A stretch of 64,000 bases of DNA from Nonomuraea turcica. GTDB lineage: Bacteria > Actinomycetota > Actinomycetes > Streptosporangiales > Streptosporangiaceae. The number at the start of each line of letters is the position of its first letter. Positions within the stretch are counted from its first letter, which is position 1. Shown here piece after piece: positions 9,211 to 17,174 of the stretch. The notes below the pieces were generated by a model. The model worked only from the letters and a program-made list of their open reading frames with translations. It ran no database searches and was not told where the DNA came from. Both the position numbers and the translations under genes were made by a program. Location of the stretch: positions 186,001 through 250,000 of the forward strand of contig NZ_JAUZQF010000017.1 in the NCBI RefSeq assembly GCF_030718205.1, read 5' to 3'.

Positions 9211-10101
9211 ATGACCCCCACCCACGCCTTCGGAACCGGCGGCGCGCTGTCGCCTGCCGCGCGGCCGGCAGCGGCCACCGGCGACGGCGGCCGTGGAGGC
9301 TCCGTCGAGCGGGTCTACGACGCGGTGATCCTGGCAGGGGGACAGGCGCGGCGGCTGGGCGGGCGGGACAAGCCCGCTCTCACCGTGGGCGCCAGATCCC
9401 TGGTCGAGAACGTCGTCGCCGCGGCCTCAGGCGCCCGCCGCACGATTGTCGTCGGCCCGGAGCGCCCCCTTCCCGGTGTCCTGTTCGCCCGTGAGGATCC
9501 GCCCGGCAGCGGCCCCATCCCCGCCCTGACCGCCGGTCTGGCACACGTCACGGCCCCGTGGGTGGCGCTGCTCGCCGGCGACCTGCCGTTCCTGACCGCG
9601 GCGCACGTACGGGCCCTGCTCGACGCCGCCGGCCCCGGCGCCGGCGCGGTGATGGTGGACGACGGCGGCCGCGAGCAGTGGCTCGCCGGCGCCTGGCCGG
9701 CCGCGGAGCTGAAGCAGGCCCTCGCCTCCTACGGCGGACGCTCGCTCAAGGGCCTGCTGGCCCCCCTTGCCGGCACGCGCCTGGCGCTGCCCGGGCGGCC
9801 GTGGTTCGACTGCGACACAATGGACGACCTGGAGGAGGCTCGTATGAACGTGCTCAACGAATGGACCGCGCTGGCCTGCAAGGAGCTGGGCATCGACCCG
9901 GCGACCGTGGACCGCGACCAGATTCTCGACCTGACCAAGGAGGTCGCCCACGGCGTGGCCCGCCCGGCCGCGCCGCTGACGGCCTACCTGCTCGGGCTGG
10001 CTCAAGGGGCGGGCACCGCTCCTGAGGACGCTGTGGCCAGACTGACCACATTGGCGAAGAACTGGAGCCGCGCCACCACCGAGACGCTGACGGACGACTG
10101 A
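9211..10101 (+). CDS. mobA: Molybdenum cofactor guanylyltransferase (MobA-like) fused to a DUF6457 domain
   Basis: 296 residues. After a roughly 30-residue Ala/Gly-rich leader comes the nucleotidyltransferase signature VILAGGQARRLGGRDKPAL, then LLAGDLPFL with the metal-binding Asp, and WFDCDTMDDLEEA. From about residue 212 a separate helical domain begins (NEWTALACKELGID ... LTTLAKNWSR), recognisable as DUF6457, often a free-standing gene in actinobacteria. MobA attaches GMP to molybdopterin. An internal ATG at 9844, with GGAGGAGG 6 nt before it, could also make the DUF6457 part alone. A GTG near 9291 is an alternative start for the enzyme. Confidence 0.85.
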   Translation: MTPTHAFGTGGALSPAARPAAATGDGGRGGSVERVYDAVILAGGQARRLGGRDKPALTVGARSLVENVVAAASGARRTIVVGPERPLPGVLFAREDPPGSGPIPALTAGLAHVTAPWVALLAGDLPFLTAAHVRALLDAAGPGAGAVMVDDGGREQWLAGAWPAAELKQALASYGGRSLKGLLAPLAGTRLALPGRPWFDCDTMDDLEEARMNVLNEWTALACKELGIDPATVDRDQILDLTKEVAHGVARPAAPLTAYLLGLAQGAGTAPEDAVARLTTLAKNWSRATTETLTDD

Positions 10102-10127
10102 CACTCGAACGAACTCTTGAAGTCAAG

Positions 10128-10174
10128 CCCGCGCCCGCCTGAAAGTTTCCTGTGAATTTTGGGGCGGGAGCGGG
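10128..10174 (+). terminator. Stem-loop after mobA, 12-bp arms with one mismatch
   Basis: Arms 10128-10139 and 10163-10174 pair apart from one position. The 23-nt loop contains an A/T-rich gaattttgg. Probably part of mobA transcript termination. Confidence 0.4.
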
Positions 10175-10193
10175 TGTAAACGATTTCGGGAAA

Positions 10194-10224
10194 GCGGCCC
10201 TACCAACTGTCTGGTGGGAGCCGC
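10194..10224 (+). terminator. Stem-loop between mobA and the small-RNA gene
   Basis: gcggc/gccgc outer arms enclose CCTACCA/TGGTGGG (one G-U pair as RNA), separated by a short loop and one bulged A. There is no U-tract on the plus side, but actinobacterial terminators often lack one. Confidence 0.45.
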
Positions 10225-10254
10225 ACTAGATCGTCCGGCCGGCAAAGGTTCGCC

Positions 10255-10371
10255 AGAAAAGGGCGACGCCGGGTGGTTACGGGGGCAAACCACCCGGCGT
10301 CGCTTCATCGGCGTTCCGACGGGGGCCCGGAACGCCGGCACCAGCACTCCGACGGGGGACCGGAGCGCTTG
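10255..10371 (-). ncRNA. Candidate 6C-like small RNA (two C5-loop hairpins plus C5-loop terminator)
   Basis: Read on the minus strand, three hairpins follow each other. Hairpin 1 (10369-10343) has 9-bp arms with one G-U pair and a loop with CCCCC. Hairpin 2 (10336-10310) has perfect 9-bp arms and a loop with CCCCC. After six nucleotides comes a perfect 14-bp hairpin (10303-10263) whose 13-nt loop again holds CCCCC and which is followed by CCTTTTCT, a good intrinsic terminator. The layout matches the actinobacterial 6C RNA motif, whose C-rich loops pair with G-rich ribosome sites of target mRNAs. Loops here have five rather than six C, so I call it 6C-like. Confidence 0.7.
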
Positions 10372-10376
10372 GCTAA

Positions 10377-10408
10377 AGCGTACACCTACAACCCATGGGA
10401 TGCGTCAA
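10377..10408 (-). promoter_or_regulatory. Candidate promoter of the 6C-like RNA
   Basis: On the minus strand TTGACG (10408-10403) lies 8 bp past the DUF3099 stop and TACGCT (10382-10377) precedes hairpin 1 by seven bases, so the RNA would begin right at its first stem. The 20-bp spacer is longer than usual. Confidence 0.45.
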
Positions 10409-10415
10409 GACTTAG

Positions 10416-10730
10416 TCACGACCCGATCTCGCGTCGATGCAGCGGTATCTCGGTTTGGTTAGCTTCAGGGCTCTGAAAGGTAGGAGGCGGGGCAGCCTTG
10501 CCCCTCTCATTGGCCCCGATTACCGCTATGTATGGCAAAAAGACCGCGGCCGCGATGAACAGCAGCCGGTACGGCCACGGCACCGGCACCACGACAGCAA
10601 GGATCAGGCAGATCGTGCGGAGCCCCATCTTGATGAGGTAGCTGATCTCGCGCTTGCGGATGTCCGCCGACAGCGACGGCCTGGCGTCGGTGACCTGGTG
10701 GACATCTGGTTTCCTGCGCCACCCCTTCAT
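10416..10730 (-). CDS. DUF3099 small membrane protein
   Basis: 104 residues. A basic N-terminal part (MKGWRRKPDVHQVTDARPSLSADI) contains the conserved DARPSLS-type segment of DUF3099. Two closely spaced membrane segments follow (LRTICLILAVVVPVPWPY and LLFIAAAVFLPYIAVIGAN) with a short cytoplasmic tail. The family is actinobacterial and of unknown function. The ATG at 10730 is chosen over a GTG at 10739 because TACCGT ends exactly 7 nt before it. Confidence 0.82.
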   Translation of the reverse strand: MKGWRRKPDVHQVTDARPSLSADIRKREISYLIKMGLRTICLILAVVVPVPWPYRLLFIAAAVFLPYIAVIGANERGKAAPPPTFQSPEANQTEIPLHRREIGS

Positions 10731-10737
10731 AGCTTCC

Positions 10738-10743
10738 ACGGTA
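10738..10743 (-). promoter_or_regulatory. -10 box TACCGT, leaderless promoter of the DUF3099 gene
   Basis: TACCGT on the minus strand ends 7 nt before the ATG at 10730. No ribosome site is present. Confidence 0.45.
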
Positions 10744-10829
10744 GACCTCGCAGGAGCCGGGTGCGACGGCGCACCCGGGTGGTGACCGGGGTCATGCGAT
10801 CATGGCCTTCGGGTAAGGAGGAGAGGGCG

Positions 10830-11042
10830 ATGACGGATCGAACGTACCGGGTCACCGAGATCGTCGGAACGTCGACGGAGAGCGTCGACCAGGCCATCCG
10901 CAACGGCATCCGGCGGGCCGCGCAGACCCTGCGCCACCTCGACTGGTTCGAGGTGACCGAGATTCGCGGCTACATCGACGCGGGTGAGGTCGCGCACTTC
11001 CAGGTGGGGTTGAAGGTGGGCTTCCGGCTGGAGGACGCCTGA
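10830..11042 (+). CDS. Dodecin, flavin/CoA-binding storage protein
   Basis: A 70-residue protein whose whole length matches dodecin: TYRVTEIVGTSTESVDQAIRNGI, the flavin-stacking Trp in LDWFEVTEIRG, and the closing VAHFQVGLKVGFRLED strand. Dodecins form hollow dodecamers that bind flavins and, in actinobacteria, also CoA, buffering free cofactor. The ATG has a strong ribosome site, AAGGAGGAGAGG, just upstream. It is a stand-alone gene divergent from DUF3099. Confidence 0.93.
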   Translation: MTDRTYRVTEIVGTSTESVDQAIRNGIRRAAQTLRHLDWFEVTEIRGYIDAGEVAHFQVGLKVGFRLEDA

Positions 11043-11140
11043 GCGTCGTTCTGAGGGCCTTCCCGGGGTGGCAGGGCGCGCCGCCGGCCCTAGGGGCCGG
11101 GCCGGCGCCATCCGCCCTCTCGCGATCTGATCCGAGCGGT

Positions 11141-11146
11141 TAGATT
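11141..11146 (+). promoter_or_regulatory. -10 box TAGATT of a probable leaderless promoter
   Basis: TAGATT ends 7 nt before the GTG at 11154 and overlaps the competing TTG at 11145, so it supports the GTG as the phosphatase start. Confidence 0.5.
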
Positions 11147-11153
11147 GGCCGAT

Positions 11154-11711
11154 GTGAGTGCCGAATTCCGACTTCTCCTGGTCTGTACGGCCAACATCTG
11201 CCGTTCCGCCATGGCAGAAGTGATCGCCGGGGCGATGCTCCAGTCAGCGCCCCTGCCCATGGCGACGGCCAGCGCGGGGGTGCGCGCCATGGTCGGCCAC
11301 CCCATGGCGCCGCACGCGGTCGCCGCGCTGGCCAAGCTCGGCCTCGACGGGCGGGCGCACCGGGCCCGGATGCTGGACCGGGACCTGGTCCGCTCGGCGG
11401 ACCTGCTGCTGACGATGGAGGCCGCGCACGTGCCCGTCGCCGTGGGCCTCGACCCGGAGGCCGCGCCCAAGACGTTCACACTGCCGGAGTTCGCCGCGCT
11501 CGCCGCCGGGGCCGGGGGCCGGCGCTACCGCTCCGACACGGTGGAACGGGCGCGCGCCATCGTCCAGTCGGCCGCCGCCCGCCGCGACCACAGGCGCGTC
11601 TTGGACGTGTACGACCCGTACGGCGGCCCGCCCGAAGGCTACGACGCCTGCGCCAAGACCGTCGGCGAATCCCTCAGCCACGCCCTCGGCGCCCTCCTCG
11701 GCCCCCGCTGA
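11154..11711 (+). CDS. Low-molecular-weight protein tyrosine phosphatase
   Basis: A 185-residue protein opening with the phosphatase P-loop C11-TANIC-R17-S18 (CX5R). Towards the C-terminus VYDPYGGPPEGY carries the Asp that acts as general acid. The LLTMEAAH segment is also typical. Actinobacterial relatives resemble PtpA and the arginine phosphatases, so the substrate could be phosphotyrosine or phosphoarginine. An upstream TTG at 11145 would overlap the -10 box and is not favoured. Convergent with pmbA, 36 bp apart. Confidence 0.88.
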   Translation: MSAEFRLLLVCTANICRSAMAEVIAGAMLQSAPLPMATASAGVRAMVGHPMAPHAVAALAKLGLDGRAHRARMLDRDLVRSADLLLTMEAAHVPVAVGLDPEAAPKTFTLPEFAALAAGAGGRRYRSDTVERARAIVQSAAARRDHRRVLDVYDPYGGPPEGYDACAKTVGESLSHALGALLGPR

Positions 11712-11747
11712 CCTGCTCACCTACGGGCGCGACCGGGTGCCGGGTCG

Positions 11748-13118
11748 TCAGCTCGCCTGGCTGACCGTGGACATGTTGAAGTCCGGCACCCGCACCGGCG
11801 GCATGATCGTCCGCTGGAAGTAGTCGTTCCACTCCCGCGGCAACGTCCGCTCGCTCGCCCCCACCTCCGTCAGCCGCCCCAGCAGGTCCACCGGGCTCTC
11901 GTTGAAGCGGAAGTTGGTCACCTCGCCCACGACCTCGCCGTGTTCCACCAGGTAGACCCCGTCCCGGGTCAGCCCGGTCACGAGCAGCGTCTGCGGGTCG
12001 ACCTCCCGGATGTACCACAGGCAGGTGACGAGCAGCCCGTGCTGGGTGGAGGCGATCATCTCCTCCAGTGACCGCCCGCCCCCGGCTCCCGTCATGATCA
12101 GGTTGTCGATGCCCGGCGTCACCGCCAGCCCGCTCAGCTCCGCCGAGTAACGCGTCTGCAGCAGCGCCTCCAGCCGCCCGTCCTTGATCCACTCGGTCGG
12201 CCCCAGCGGCAGCCCGTTGTCGAAGACCGAGCTCTGCCTGCTGGAAGCGTGCGCCGTCACGAACGGCGCGCACGCGATGCCCGGAGCGGCCGGATCGCTC
12301 GACAACGTCACCGGCAGCGTGCCCAGCTGCTCGCCCACCCGGGTGCCCCCGCCCGGCTTCGAGAAGACCGAACGCCCGTCCAGCGCGTCCCTGGCCCCCG
12401 ACGACCAGAACAGGTAGATCATCAGGTCGGCGACCGCGCTGGGCGGCAGCAGCGTCTCGTAGCGCCCGGCCGGCAGGTCCACCCGGGTCTTGGCCCACTC
12501 CAGCCGCTGCGCGAGCGAGGAGTCGAGCGCGGCCACGTCCACGTCGGTGAAGTCCTGCGTGGACACGCCCGTCCACGCCGAGCGCTTCAGGTCGGCGGAC
12601 TTGGCGTTGAGCTCCATCCGCCCCGTCGGCTGGTCGTGGCGCAGCCGCACGCCCGTGGACGTGCCGAGGAAGGTCGTGGTGAACGAATGCTCGGCGAAGC
12701 CGTAGAGCTTCCTACCACCCGCCTCGGCGGCGGCGAAGGCCTCGCCGAGCGCCGGCGCGAACCCCTCGAACACCCCGATGTCGGTCGGACGCACGTCAGC
12801 GTCCCATTGCGACGACGCAGGCACGCCCTCGACGAGCGAGCGGGCGTCCTCGGCCGGCTGCGCGTCCCGCGCCGCCGCGTCCGCCGCCGCCACGACGTCG
12901 GCGAACTGCTCGTCGCGTACGGAGGCTCGCGACACCACCCCCACGCCCTCGCCCGCGATCGAGATCACGGTCAGCCGCGAGGAGCGGGCGACGCCGTTCG
13001 TGGTGAGCGTGTTGCCCGCGAAGCGCAGATTGGCCGTGGACCCCTCGTCCACGAGCACCACGCAGCCGTCGTTCCGGGAGAGCTCCAGCGCCCTCTCCAC
13101 CATCTCCTGGGGTGTCAC
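11748..13118 (-). CDS. pmbA: TldE/PmbA-type subunit of the TldD-TldE peptidase
   Basis: A 456-residue member of the U62 family (modulator of DNA gyrase). It lacks the metal-binding HExxxH found in its partner, as expected for TldE. The segments DGCVVLVDEGSTANLRFAGN and the late TGAGGGRSLEEMI and YLVEHGEVVGEVTNFRFNESP are conserved. Together with TldD it forms a heterodimeric metallopeptidase that degrades unfolded peptides and, elsewhere, processes RiPP leader peptides. The GTG start overlaps the tldD stop as GTGA, so the two are translationally coupled. Confidence 0.92.
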   Translation of the reverse strand: MTPQEMVERALELSRNDGCVVLVDEGSTANLRFAGNTLTTNGVARSSRLTVISIAGEGVGVVSRASVRDEQFADVVAAADAAARDAQPAEDARSLVEGVPASSQWDADVRPTDIGVFEGFAPALGEAFAAAEAGGRKLYGFAEHSFTTTFLGTSTGVRLRHDQPTGRMELNAKSADLKRSAWTGVSTQDFTDVDVAALDSSLAQRLEWAKTRVDLPAGRYETLLPPSAVADLMIYLFWSSGARDALDGRSVFSKPGGGTRVGEQLGTLPVTLSSDPAAPGIACAPFVTAHASSRQSSVFDNGLPLGPTEWIKDGRLEALLQTRYSAELSGLAVTPGIDNLIMTGAGGGRSLEEMIASTQHGLLVTCLWYIREVDPQTLLVTGLTRDGVYLVEHGEVVGEVTNFRFNESPVDLLGRLTEVGASERTLPREWNDYFQRTIMPPVRVPDFNMSTVSQAS

Positions 13119-14608
13119 TTCCCGCCCTCCTGCACGGTGTTGAGGATCCGCACGCCCTTGAACAGCGCCGACGGACATCCATGACTCACGGGGGCGACCT
13201 GCCCCGGCTGTCCCTTGCCGCAGTTGAACGCCCCGCCCAGCACGTACGTGTCAGGCCCGCCGACCGCCTCCATCGACCACCAGAAGTCCGTCGTCGTCGC
13301 CTGGTAGGCGAAGTCCCTGATCTGCCCGGCCAGCTTGCCGTGCGAGATCCGGTACGCCCGTTGCCCGGTGAACTGGAAGTTGTAGCGCTGCATGTCGATC
13401 GACCAGCTCTTGTCGCCGACGATGTAGACGCCCCGCTCGACCCCGGCGATCAGCTCGTCGGTCGAGGGCCCGTCGGGCGCCGGCACCAGCGACACGTTCG
13501 CCATGCGCTGGATGGGCATGTGCCCGGGCGAGTCGGCGAACGCGCATCCGTTGGACCGCCCGAGCCCCTTCATCAGCGCCATCCGCCGGTCCAGCTGGTA
13601 GCCCACCAGGATGCCGTCCCTGACGATGTCGAAGCTCTGCCCCTGCACGCCCTCGTCGTCGTAGCCGATCGTGGCCAGGCCGTGCGTGACGGTCCTGTCG
13701 CCGGTCACGTTCATCAGCGGCGAGCCGTAGACCAGCTCACCCAGCTGGTCGAACGTGGCGAAGCTGGTGCCCGCGTACGCCGCCTCGTAGCCGAGCGCCC
13801 GGTCCAGCTCGGTGGCGTGGCCGATCGACTCGTGGATCGTCAGCCACAGGTTGGACGGGTCGATCACCAGGTCGTAGTCGCCCGCCTCGACCGACGGCGC
13901 CGCCAGCTTCTCCGCCAGCAGCTCCGGCAGCTGGTCCAGCTCGGCCGGCCAGTCCCAGCCGGTGCCCGTCAGGTATTCATAACCGCGCCCGACCGGCGGC
14001 GCGATCGTCGACATGTCGTCGAAGCCGCTCTCGTGCGCCTTCATCACGTTGAGCTTGGGATGCACCCGCACCCGCTGCTGCGTGGTCACCGTGCCGGCCG
14101 TGTCGGCGTAGAACTTCTGCTCCTTGACCTGCAGCAGCCGCGCCGACACGTGGTCGGCGCCCTTCATCAGCCCGGCCGACCACGCCGCCAGCAGGCCCAC
14201 CTTGTCGGCCTGCGGAACCTCGAACGGGTCCACGTCGTACGGCGACACCCATACGGCCTCGGCGTGCACCGGCTCCGGCGCCAGCTCGATCGGCTCTCTG
14301 TTGATGGGCGCGCTCACCTCCGCCACCCGCACCGCCTGCTCGGCCACCACCGCGGCGGCCTCGGACGTCAGGTGGATGCCGGCGGCGAACCCCCACGTGC
14401 CGCCCTTGACGACCCGGACGGCGTAGCCCAGGTCGTCGGCGTCCATGGCGCCCTCGAGCCGGGTGTCGTAGAGGCTGAGCGTCTCGGCTCTGACGCGTTC
14501 GAGCCGGAAGTCGGCGTGTTCGGCACCGAGGTCGCGTGCGCGTTGCAAGGCGGCGTCCGCCAGCTGCCGCAGCGGCAGCTCCAGGAAATCGGGATCGATC
14601 TGGCGCAT
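13115..14608 (-). CDS. tldD: TldD metallopeptidase subunit
   Basis: A 497-residue U62 peptidase with the catalytic zinc motif HESIGHATELD (HExxxH). The metal-ligand Cys region lies towards the C-terminus (NGCAFADSPGHMPIQRM, LGGAFNCGKGQPGQ). It is first of the tldD-pmbA pair. No RiPP precursor or modifying enzyme is visible next to it, so a housekeeping role is more likely. I took the ATG at 14608, which opens a normal N-terminus (MRQIDPDFLELP). A longer frame to 14692 would overlap the divergent fabG start. Confidence 0.92.
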   Translation of the reverse strand: MRQIDPDFLELPLRQLADAALQRARDLGAEHADFRLERVRAETLSLYDTRLEGAMDADDLGYAVRVVKGGTWGFAAGIHLTSEAAAVVAEQAVRVAEVSAPINREPIELAPEPVHAEAVWVSPYDVDPFEVPQADKVGLLAAWSAGLMKGADHVSARLLQVKEQKFYADTAGTVTTQQRVRVHPKLNVMKAHESGFDDMSTIAPPVGRGYEYLTGTGWDWPAELDQLPELLAEKLAAPSVEAGDYDLVIDPSNLWLTIHESIGHATELDRALGYEAAYAGTSFATFDQLGELVYGSPLMNVTGDRTVTHGLATIGYDDEGVQGQSFDIVRDGILVGYQLDRRMALMKGLGRSNGCAFADSPGHMPIQRMANVSLVPAPDGPSTDELIAGVERGVYIVGDKSWSIDMQRYNFQFTGQRAYRISHGKLAGQIRDFAYQATTTDFWWSMEAVGGPDTYVLGGAFNCGKGQPGQVAPVSHGCPSALFKGVRILNTVQEGGK

Positions 14609-14671
14609 GTCCACGATCCTAACCCCGTGATCTTGTGCCACCCGGACAAGCCGATACCGGCGGGTAGGAGA

Positions 14672-14677
14672 TAACGT
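14672..14677 (+). promoter_or_regulatory. -10 box TAACGT before fabG
   Basis: TAACGT ends 8 nt before the fabG ATG, with no ribosome site between, so the transcript may be leaderless. Confidence 0.4.
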
Positions 14678-14685
14678 CAGGTTCC

Positions 14686-15381
14686 ATGGCACGCTCAGTA
14701 CTCGTCACCGGGGGCAATCGCGGCATAGGCCTCGCGATCGCCCGTGAACTCGCCGCGGCCGGCGACGCCGTCGCGGTCACCTACCGATCGGGAGAGCCGC
14801 CCGAGGGCCTGTTCGGCGTGCGCTGCGACGTCACCAGCACGGCCGACGTCGAGGCGGCCTTCGACAAGGTCGAAGCCGAGCAGGGCCCGGTCGAGGTCCT
14901 GGTCTCCAACGCCGGCATCACCAAGGACACGTTGCTGGCGATGATGAAGGAAGACGCCTTCACCGACGTCATCGACGCCAACCTGACCGGCGCCTACCGT
15001 GTCGCCAAGCGGGCCATCCGCCCGATGATGAAGCTCAAGCGCGGCCGGATCATCCTCATCTCCTCCGTCGTGGGCCTGTCCGGCCAGGCGGGACAGGCCA
15101 ACTACGCCGCCTCCAAGGCGGGCCTGGTCGGCTTCGCCCGCTCGCTGGCCCGCGAATACGGCTCGCGCAACATCACGGTCAACGTGGTCTCGCCCGGCTT
15201 CGTCGCCACCGACATGACGGCCGACCTCGACCACGAGAAGATCGTCGCGAACATCCCTCTCGGGCGGCAGGCGGCCCCCGAGGAGGTCGCGCGTGTCGTG
15301 CGCTTCGTGGCGAGCGACGACGCCTCCTACATCACCGGGGCCGTGATCCCGGTCGACGGCGGACTCGGAATGGGGCACTGA
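14686..15381 (+). CDS. fabG: 3-oxoacyl-[ACP] reductase FabG
   Basis: A 231-residue classical SDR that reduces beta-ketoacyl-ACP with NADPH in type II fatty-acid synthesis. Seen: the TGGNRGIG cofactor loop, the SNAG motif, ISSVVGLSGQAGQ with the catalytic Ser, and Y140-x3-K144 (NYAASKAG). The close is VDGGLGMGH, typical of FabG1/MabA. The inhA-type enoyl reductase follows 1 bp after the stop, the same fabG1-inhA pairing as in mycobacteria. Confidence 0.95.
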   Translation: MARSVLVTGGNRGIGLAIARELAAAGDAVAVTYRSGEPPEGLFGVRCDVTSTADVEAAFDKVEAEQGPVEVLVSNAGITKDTLLAMMKEDAFTDVIDANLTGAYRVAKRAIRPMMKLKRGRIILISSVVGLSGQAGQANYAASKAGLVGFARSLAREYGSRNITVNVVSPGFVATDMTADLDHEKIVANIPLGRQAAPEEVARVVRFVASDDASYITGAVIPVDGGLGMGH

Positions 15382-15382
15382 C

Positions 15383-16147
15383 GTGGGCATTCTCCAAGGC
15401 AAGCGGATCCTGGTGACCGGCGTGCTCACCGACGCCTCGATCGCGTTCTCGGTGGCCAAGCTGGCGCAGGAGGAGGGCGCCACCGTCGTCCTCACCGGGT
15501 TCGGCCGGCTGAGCCTGGTCGAGCGCATCGCCAAGCGGCTGCCGTCCCCGGCGCCGGTGCTGGAGCTCGACGTACAGAACACCGAGCACCTCGACACGCT
15601 GGCCGCCCGGGTCGGCGAGCACGTCGACGGCCTCGACGGGGTCGTCCACTCGATCGGCTTCGCCCCGCAGAGCGCGCTCGGCGGCAACTTCCTCAACACC
15701 TCGTGGGAGGACGTCGCCACCGCGCTGCAGGTGTCGACGTACTCGTACAAGTCGCTGGCCGTGGCCTGCCTGCCGCTGATGAAGGAGGGCGGCGCGGTCG
15801 TCGGCCTCGACTTCGACGCCTCCAAGGCGTGGCCCGTCTACGACTGGATGGGCGTGGCCAAGGCCGGCCTGGAGTCCTGCAACCGCTACCTGGCCCGTGA
15901 CCTCGGCAAGCAGAACATCCGCGTCAATCTGGTGGCGGCCGGGCCGCTGCGGACGATGGCGGCCAAGTCGATCCCCGGCTTCAAGGAGTTCGAGGACAGC
16001 TGGCCCGAGAAGGCGCCGCTGGGCTGGGACCTGGGTGACACGGTCCCGGCCGCCAAGGCGTGCGTGGCCCTGATGTCCGACTGGTTCCCGGCCACGACCG
16101 GCGAGATCGTCCACGTGGACGGCGGCGTCCACGCCATCGGCGCCTGA
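15383..16147 (+). CDS. fabI: NADH-dependent enoyl-[ACP] reductase, InhA-type FabI
   Basis: A 254-residue divergent SDR that catalyses the last step of the elongation cycle. It opens LQGKRILVTGVLTDASIA, the FabI/InhA cofactor motif in place of TGxxxGIG, then LELDVQN and HSIGFAPQ. The Y153-x6-K160 dyad (YDWMGVAK) lies in DASKAWPVYDWM, very close to InhA, as is the late APLGWDLGDTVPAAK. Family inhibitors (isoniazid-NAD, triclosan) bind around the HSIGF loop. It is co-transcribed with fabG. Confidence 0.95.
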   Translation: MGILQGKRILVTGVLTDASIAFSVAKLAQEEGATVVLTGFGRLSLVERIAKRLPSPAPVLELDVQNTEHLDTLAARVGEHVDGLDGVVHSIGFAPQSALGGNFLNTSWEDVATALQVSTYSYKSLAVACLPLMKEGGAVVGLDFDASKAWPVYDWMGVAKAGLESCNRYLARDLGKQNIRVNLVAAGPLRTMAAKSIPGFKEFEDSWPEKAPLGWDLGDTVPAAKACVALMSDWFPATTGEIVHVDGGVHAIGA

Positions 16148-16213
16148 CCTGATCCCTCGGGCAACGTCTGGGCCCGCGCCGAGGCGAGCTCCCGGCCGCA
16201 CCTGACCGTGTGA

Positions 16214-16230
16214 CCGGGGGCGTTCCCCGG
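16214..16230 (+). terminator. Short stem-loop between fabI and the convergent surface-protein gene
   Basis: CCGGGG/CCCCGG arms around a 5-nt loop end one base before the convergent stop at 16232. A weak bidirectional terminator at best. Confidence 0.35.
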
Positions 16231-16231
16231 C

Positions 16232-17047
16232 CTATGCCAGGCGGTGGCGGCCACTGCCGACGCGGGCCGGCTCGAATGGGATCGACTCGACCTGCTCCGT
16301 ACGCTGCCGCCGCTGCTGCACGATCCGCGCGGCCAGCACCGCCGACCCCAGCAAGGCGATCGTCAGCGCCGTCCCCAGCACGTCGGAGGCCGGCGGCGTG
16401 GGCCGGACCACCTGCCGGTCCTGCATCGGCACCGTCAGCTCGTGCGCGAACGGGTTGGGCCACAGCAGGTCCACCCGGGGCTCGTCCGTGTCGGCGGTCG
16501 GCCGCTCGGTCACCGGCCGCTCGTTGTCCATCTGCTGCGGCCGGCTCTCCGGCGGCGTGGGCGCGCCGGTCGGCACGGTGGTGGATTCCTTCTCGCGCGA
16601 GCCGGTGCGGTCGGGGGAGGGCGTGGGGGACGCCTTGTCCTGCACGGTCTTGTCCCCACAGGCCAGCACGGGCAGGCACACGTCGCCGAGCCCTTCGGGC
16701 ACCAGCCCGGTCTTGGTCGGCGTGGCCGACGGCTCCGATGGCGTGGACGGGGTGGCCGTGCCGGTCGGGACCGCCTCGCCGACCCGGCCGAGCACGTCGT
16801 CAGTGGTCTTGTCCACGCCGCTCGTCACCGGGTCGGTCGTGCCGCCGGTCAGCGAGTCGACGGTGTCGGTGACGGTGGTGACGACGTCGCACAGGGTGTT
16901 GGTCACCCCCGACAGCAGGCCTCCGCCCTTTGCACAGTCCTGGCCCGTGGCGGACGTGGTGGCCGCCGCCGCGGCCGGGGCGGCAACCGGGACGGCCGAC
17001 AGCGCCACCGCGAGAACTCCGGCCGAGATCGCGGTCCTGCTCCCCAT
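16232..17047 (-). CDS. Secreted cell-surface protein with C-terminal membrane anchor
   Basis: 271 residues. The signal peptide is MGSRTAISAGVLAVALSAVP, cleaved near APAAAAA. A short Cys-containing domain follows (GQDCAKGGGLL ... NTLCDVV ... VCLPVLACGDK, four Cys), then a long Pro/Thr/Ser-rich spacer. One membrane segment near the end (VLGTALTIALLGSAVLAARIV) is followed by a basic tail (QQRRQRTE), with no LPxTG. It is thus anchored with its bulk outside. Family unknown. The start has a good site (AGGAGGGG), while an upstream extension would be unusually basic. Confidence 0.7.
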   Translation of the reverse strand: MGSRTAISAGVLAVALSAVPVAAPAAAAATTSATGQDCAKGGGLLSGVTNTLCDVVTTVTDTVDSLTGGTTDPVTSGVDKTTDDVLGRVGEAVPTGTATPSTPSEPSATPTKTGLVPEGLGDVCLPVLACGDKTVQDKASPTPSPDRTGSREKESTTVPTGAPTPPESRPQQMDNERPVTERPTADTDEPRVDLLWPNPFAHELTVPMQDRQVVRPTPPASDVLGTALTIALLGSAVLAARIVQQRRQRTEQVESIPFEPARVGSGRHRLA

Positions 17048-17134
17048 CCGTCCCCTCCTGCCTCGCCTCCGAAGGAAATCTTTATGGATATCGCTCGTCA
17101 GACGCAGGCTTTTCGCGGGTAAAGTTGCGATTCG

Positions 17135-17151
17135 GTATCGACTAGTGATAC
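17135..17151. promoter_or_regulatory. Near-palindrome GTATC-N7-GATAC upstream of the surface-protein gene
   Basis: 17-bp imperfect inverted repeat in the 127-bp gap between the aldo/keto reductase stop and the minus-strand surface-protein start. A possible operator; no matching regulator is identified. Confidence 0.3.
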
Positions 17152-17174
17152 GTGAGTGATGCTCTCGTTCGTGA

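Larger units (their letters stand above)
10102..10415. other. 314-bp convergent intergenic region: terminators plus a small-RNA gene
   Basis: Both flanking genes end here. The stretch holds two hairpins near the mobA end (10128-10174 and 10194-10224) and, on the minus strand, a promoter-like box followed by three C-loop hairpins. It is therefore well filled despite having no protein gene. Confidence 0.8.

Noticed and set aside
10102..10260. Riboswitch upstream of a plus-strand gene
   Set aside because: The region is downstream of both flanking genes, which converge, so nothing remains for it to regulate in cis.
11748..14608. TldD-TldE pair as part of a RiPP cluster
   Set aside because: No precursor-like small ORF, cyclodehydratase, radical SAM or transporter adjoins; the neighbours are a phosphatase and fatty-acid genes.
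13112..14674. 520-codon plus-strand frame opposite tldD, and similar long frames opposite 19589-21196, 26312-28102 and 58951-61020
   Set aside because: All are antisense to genes with intact motifs and show no family resemblance; expected by-products of high GC.
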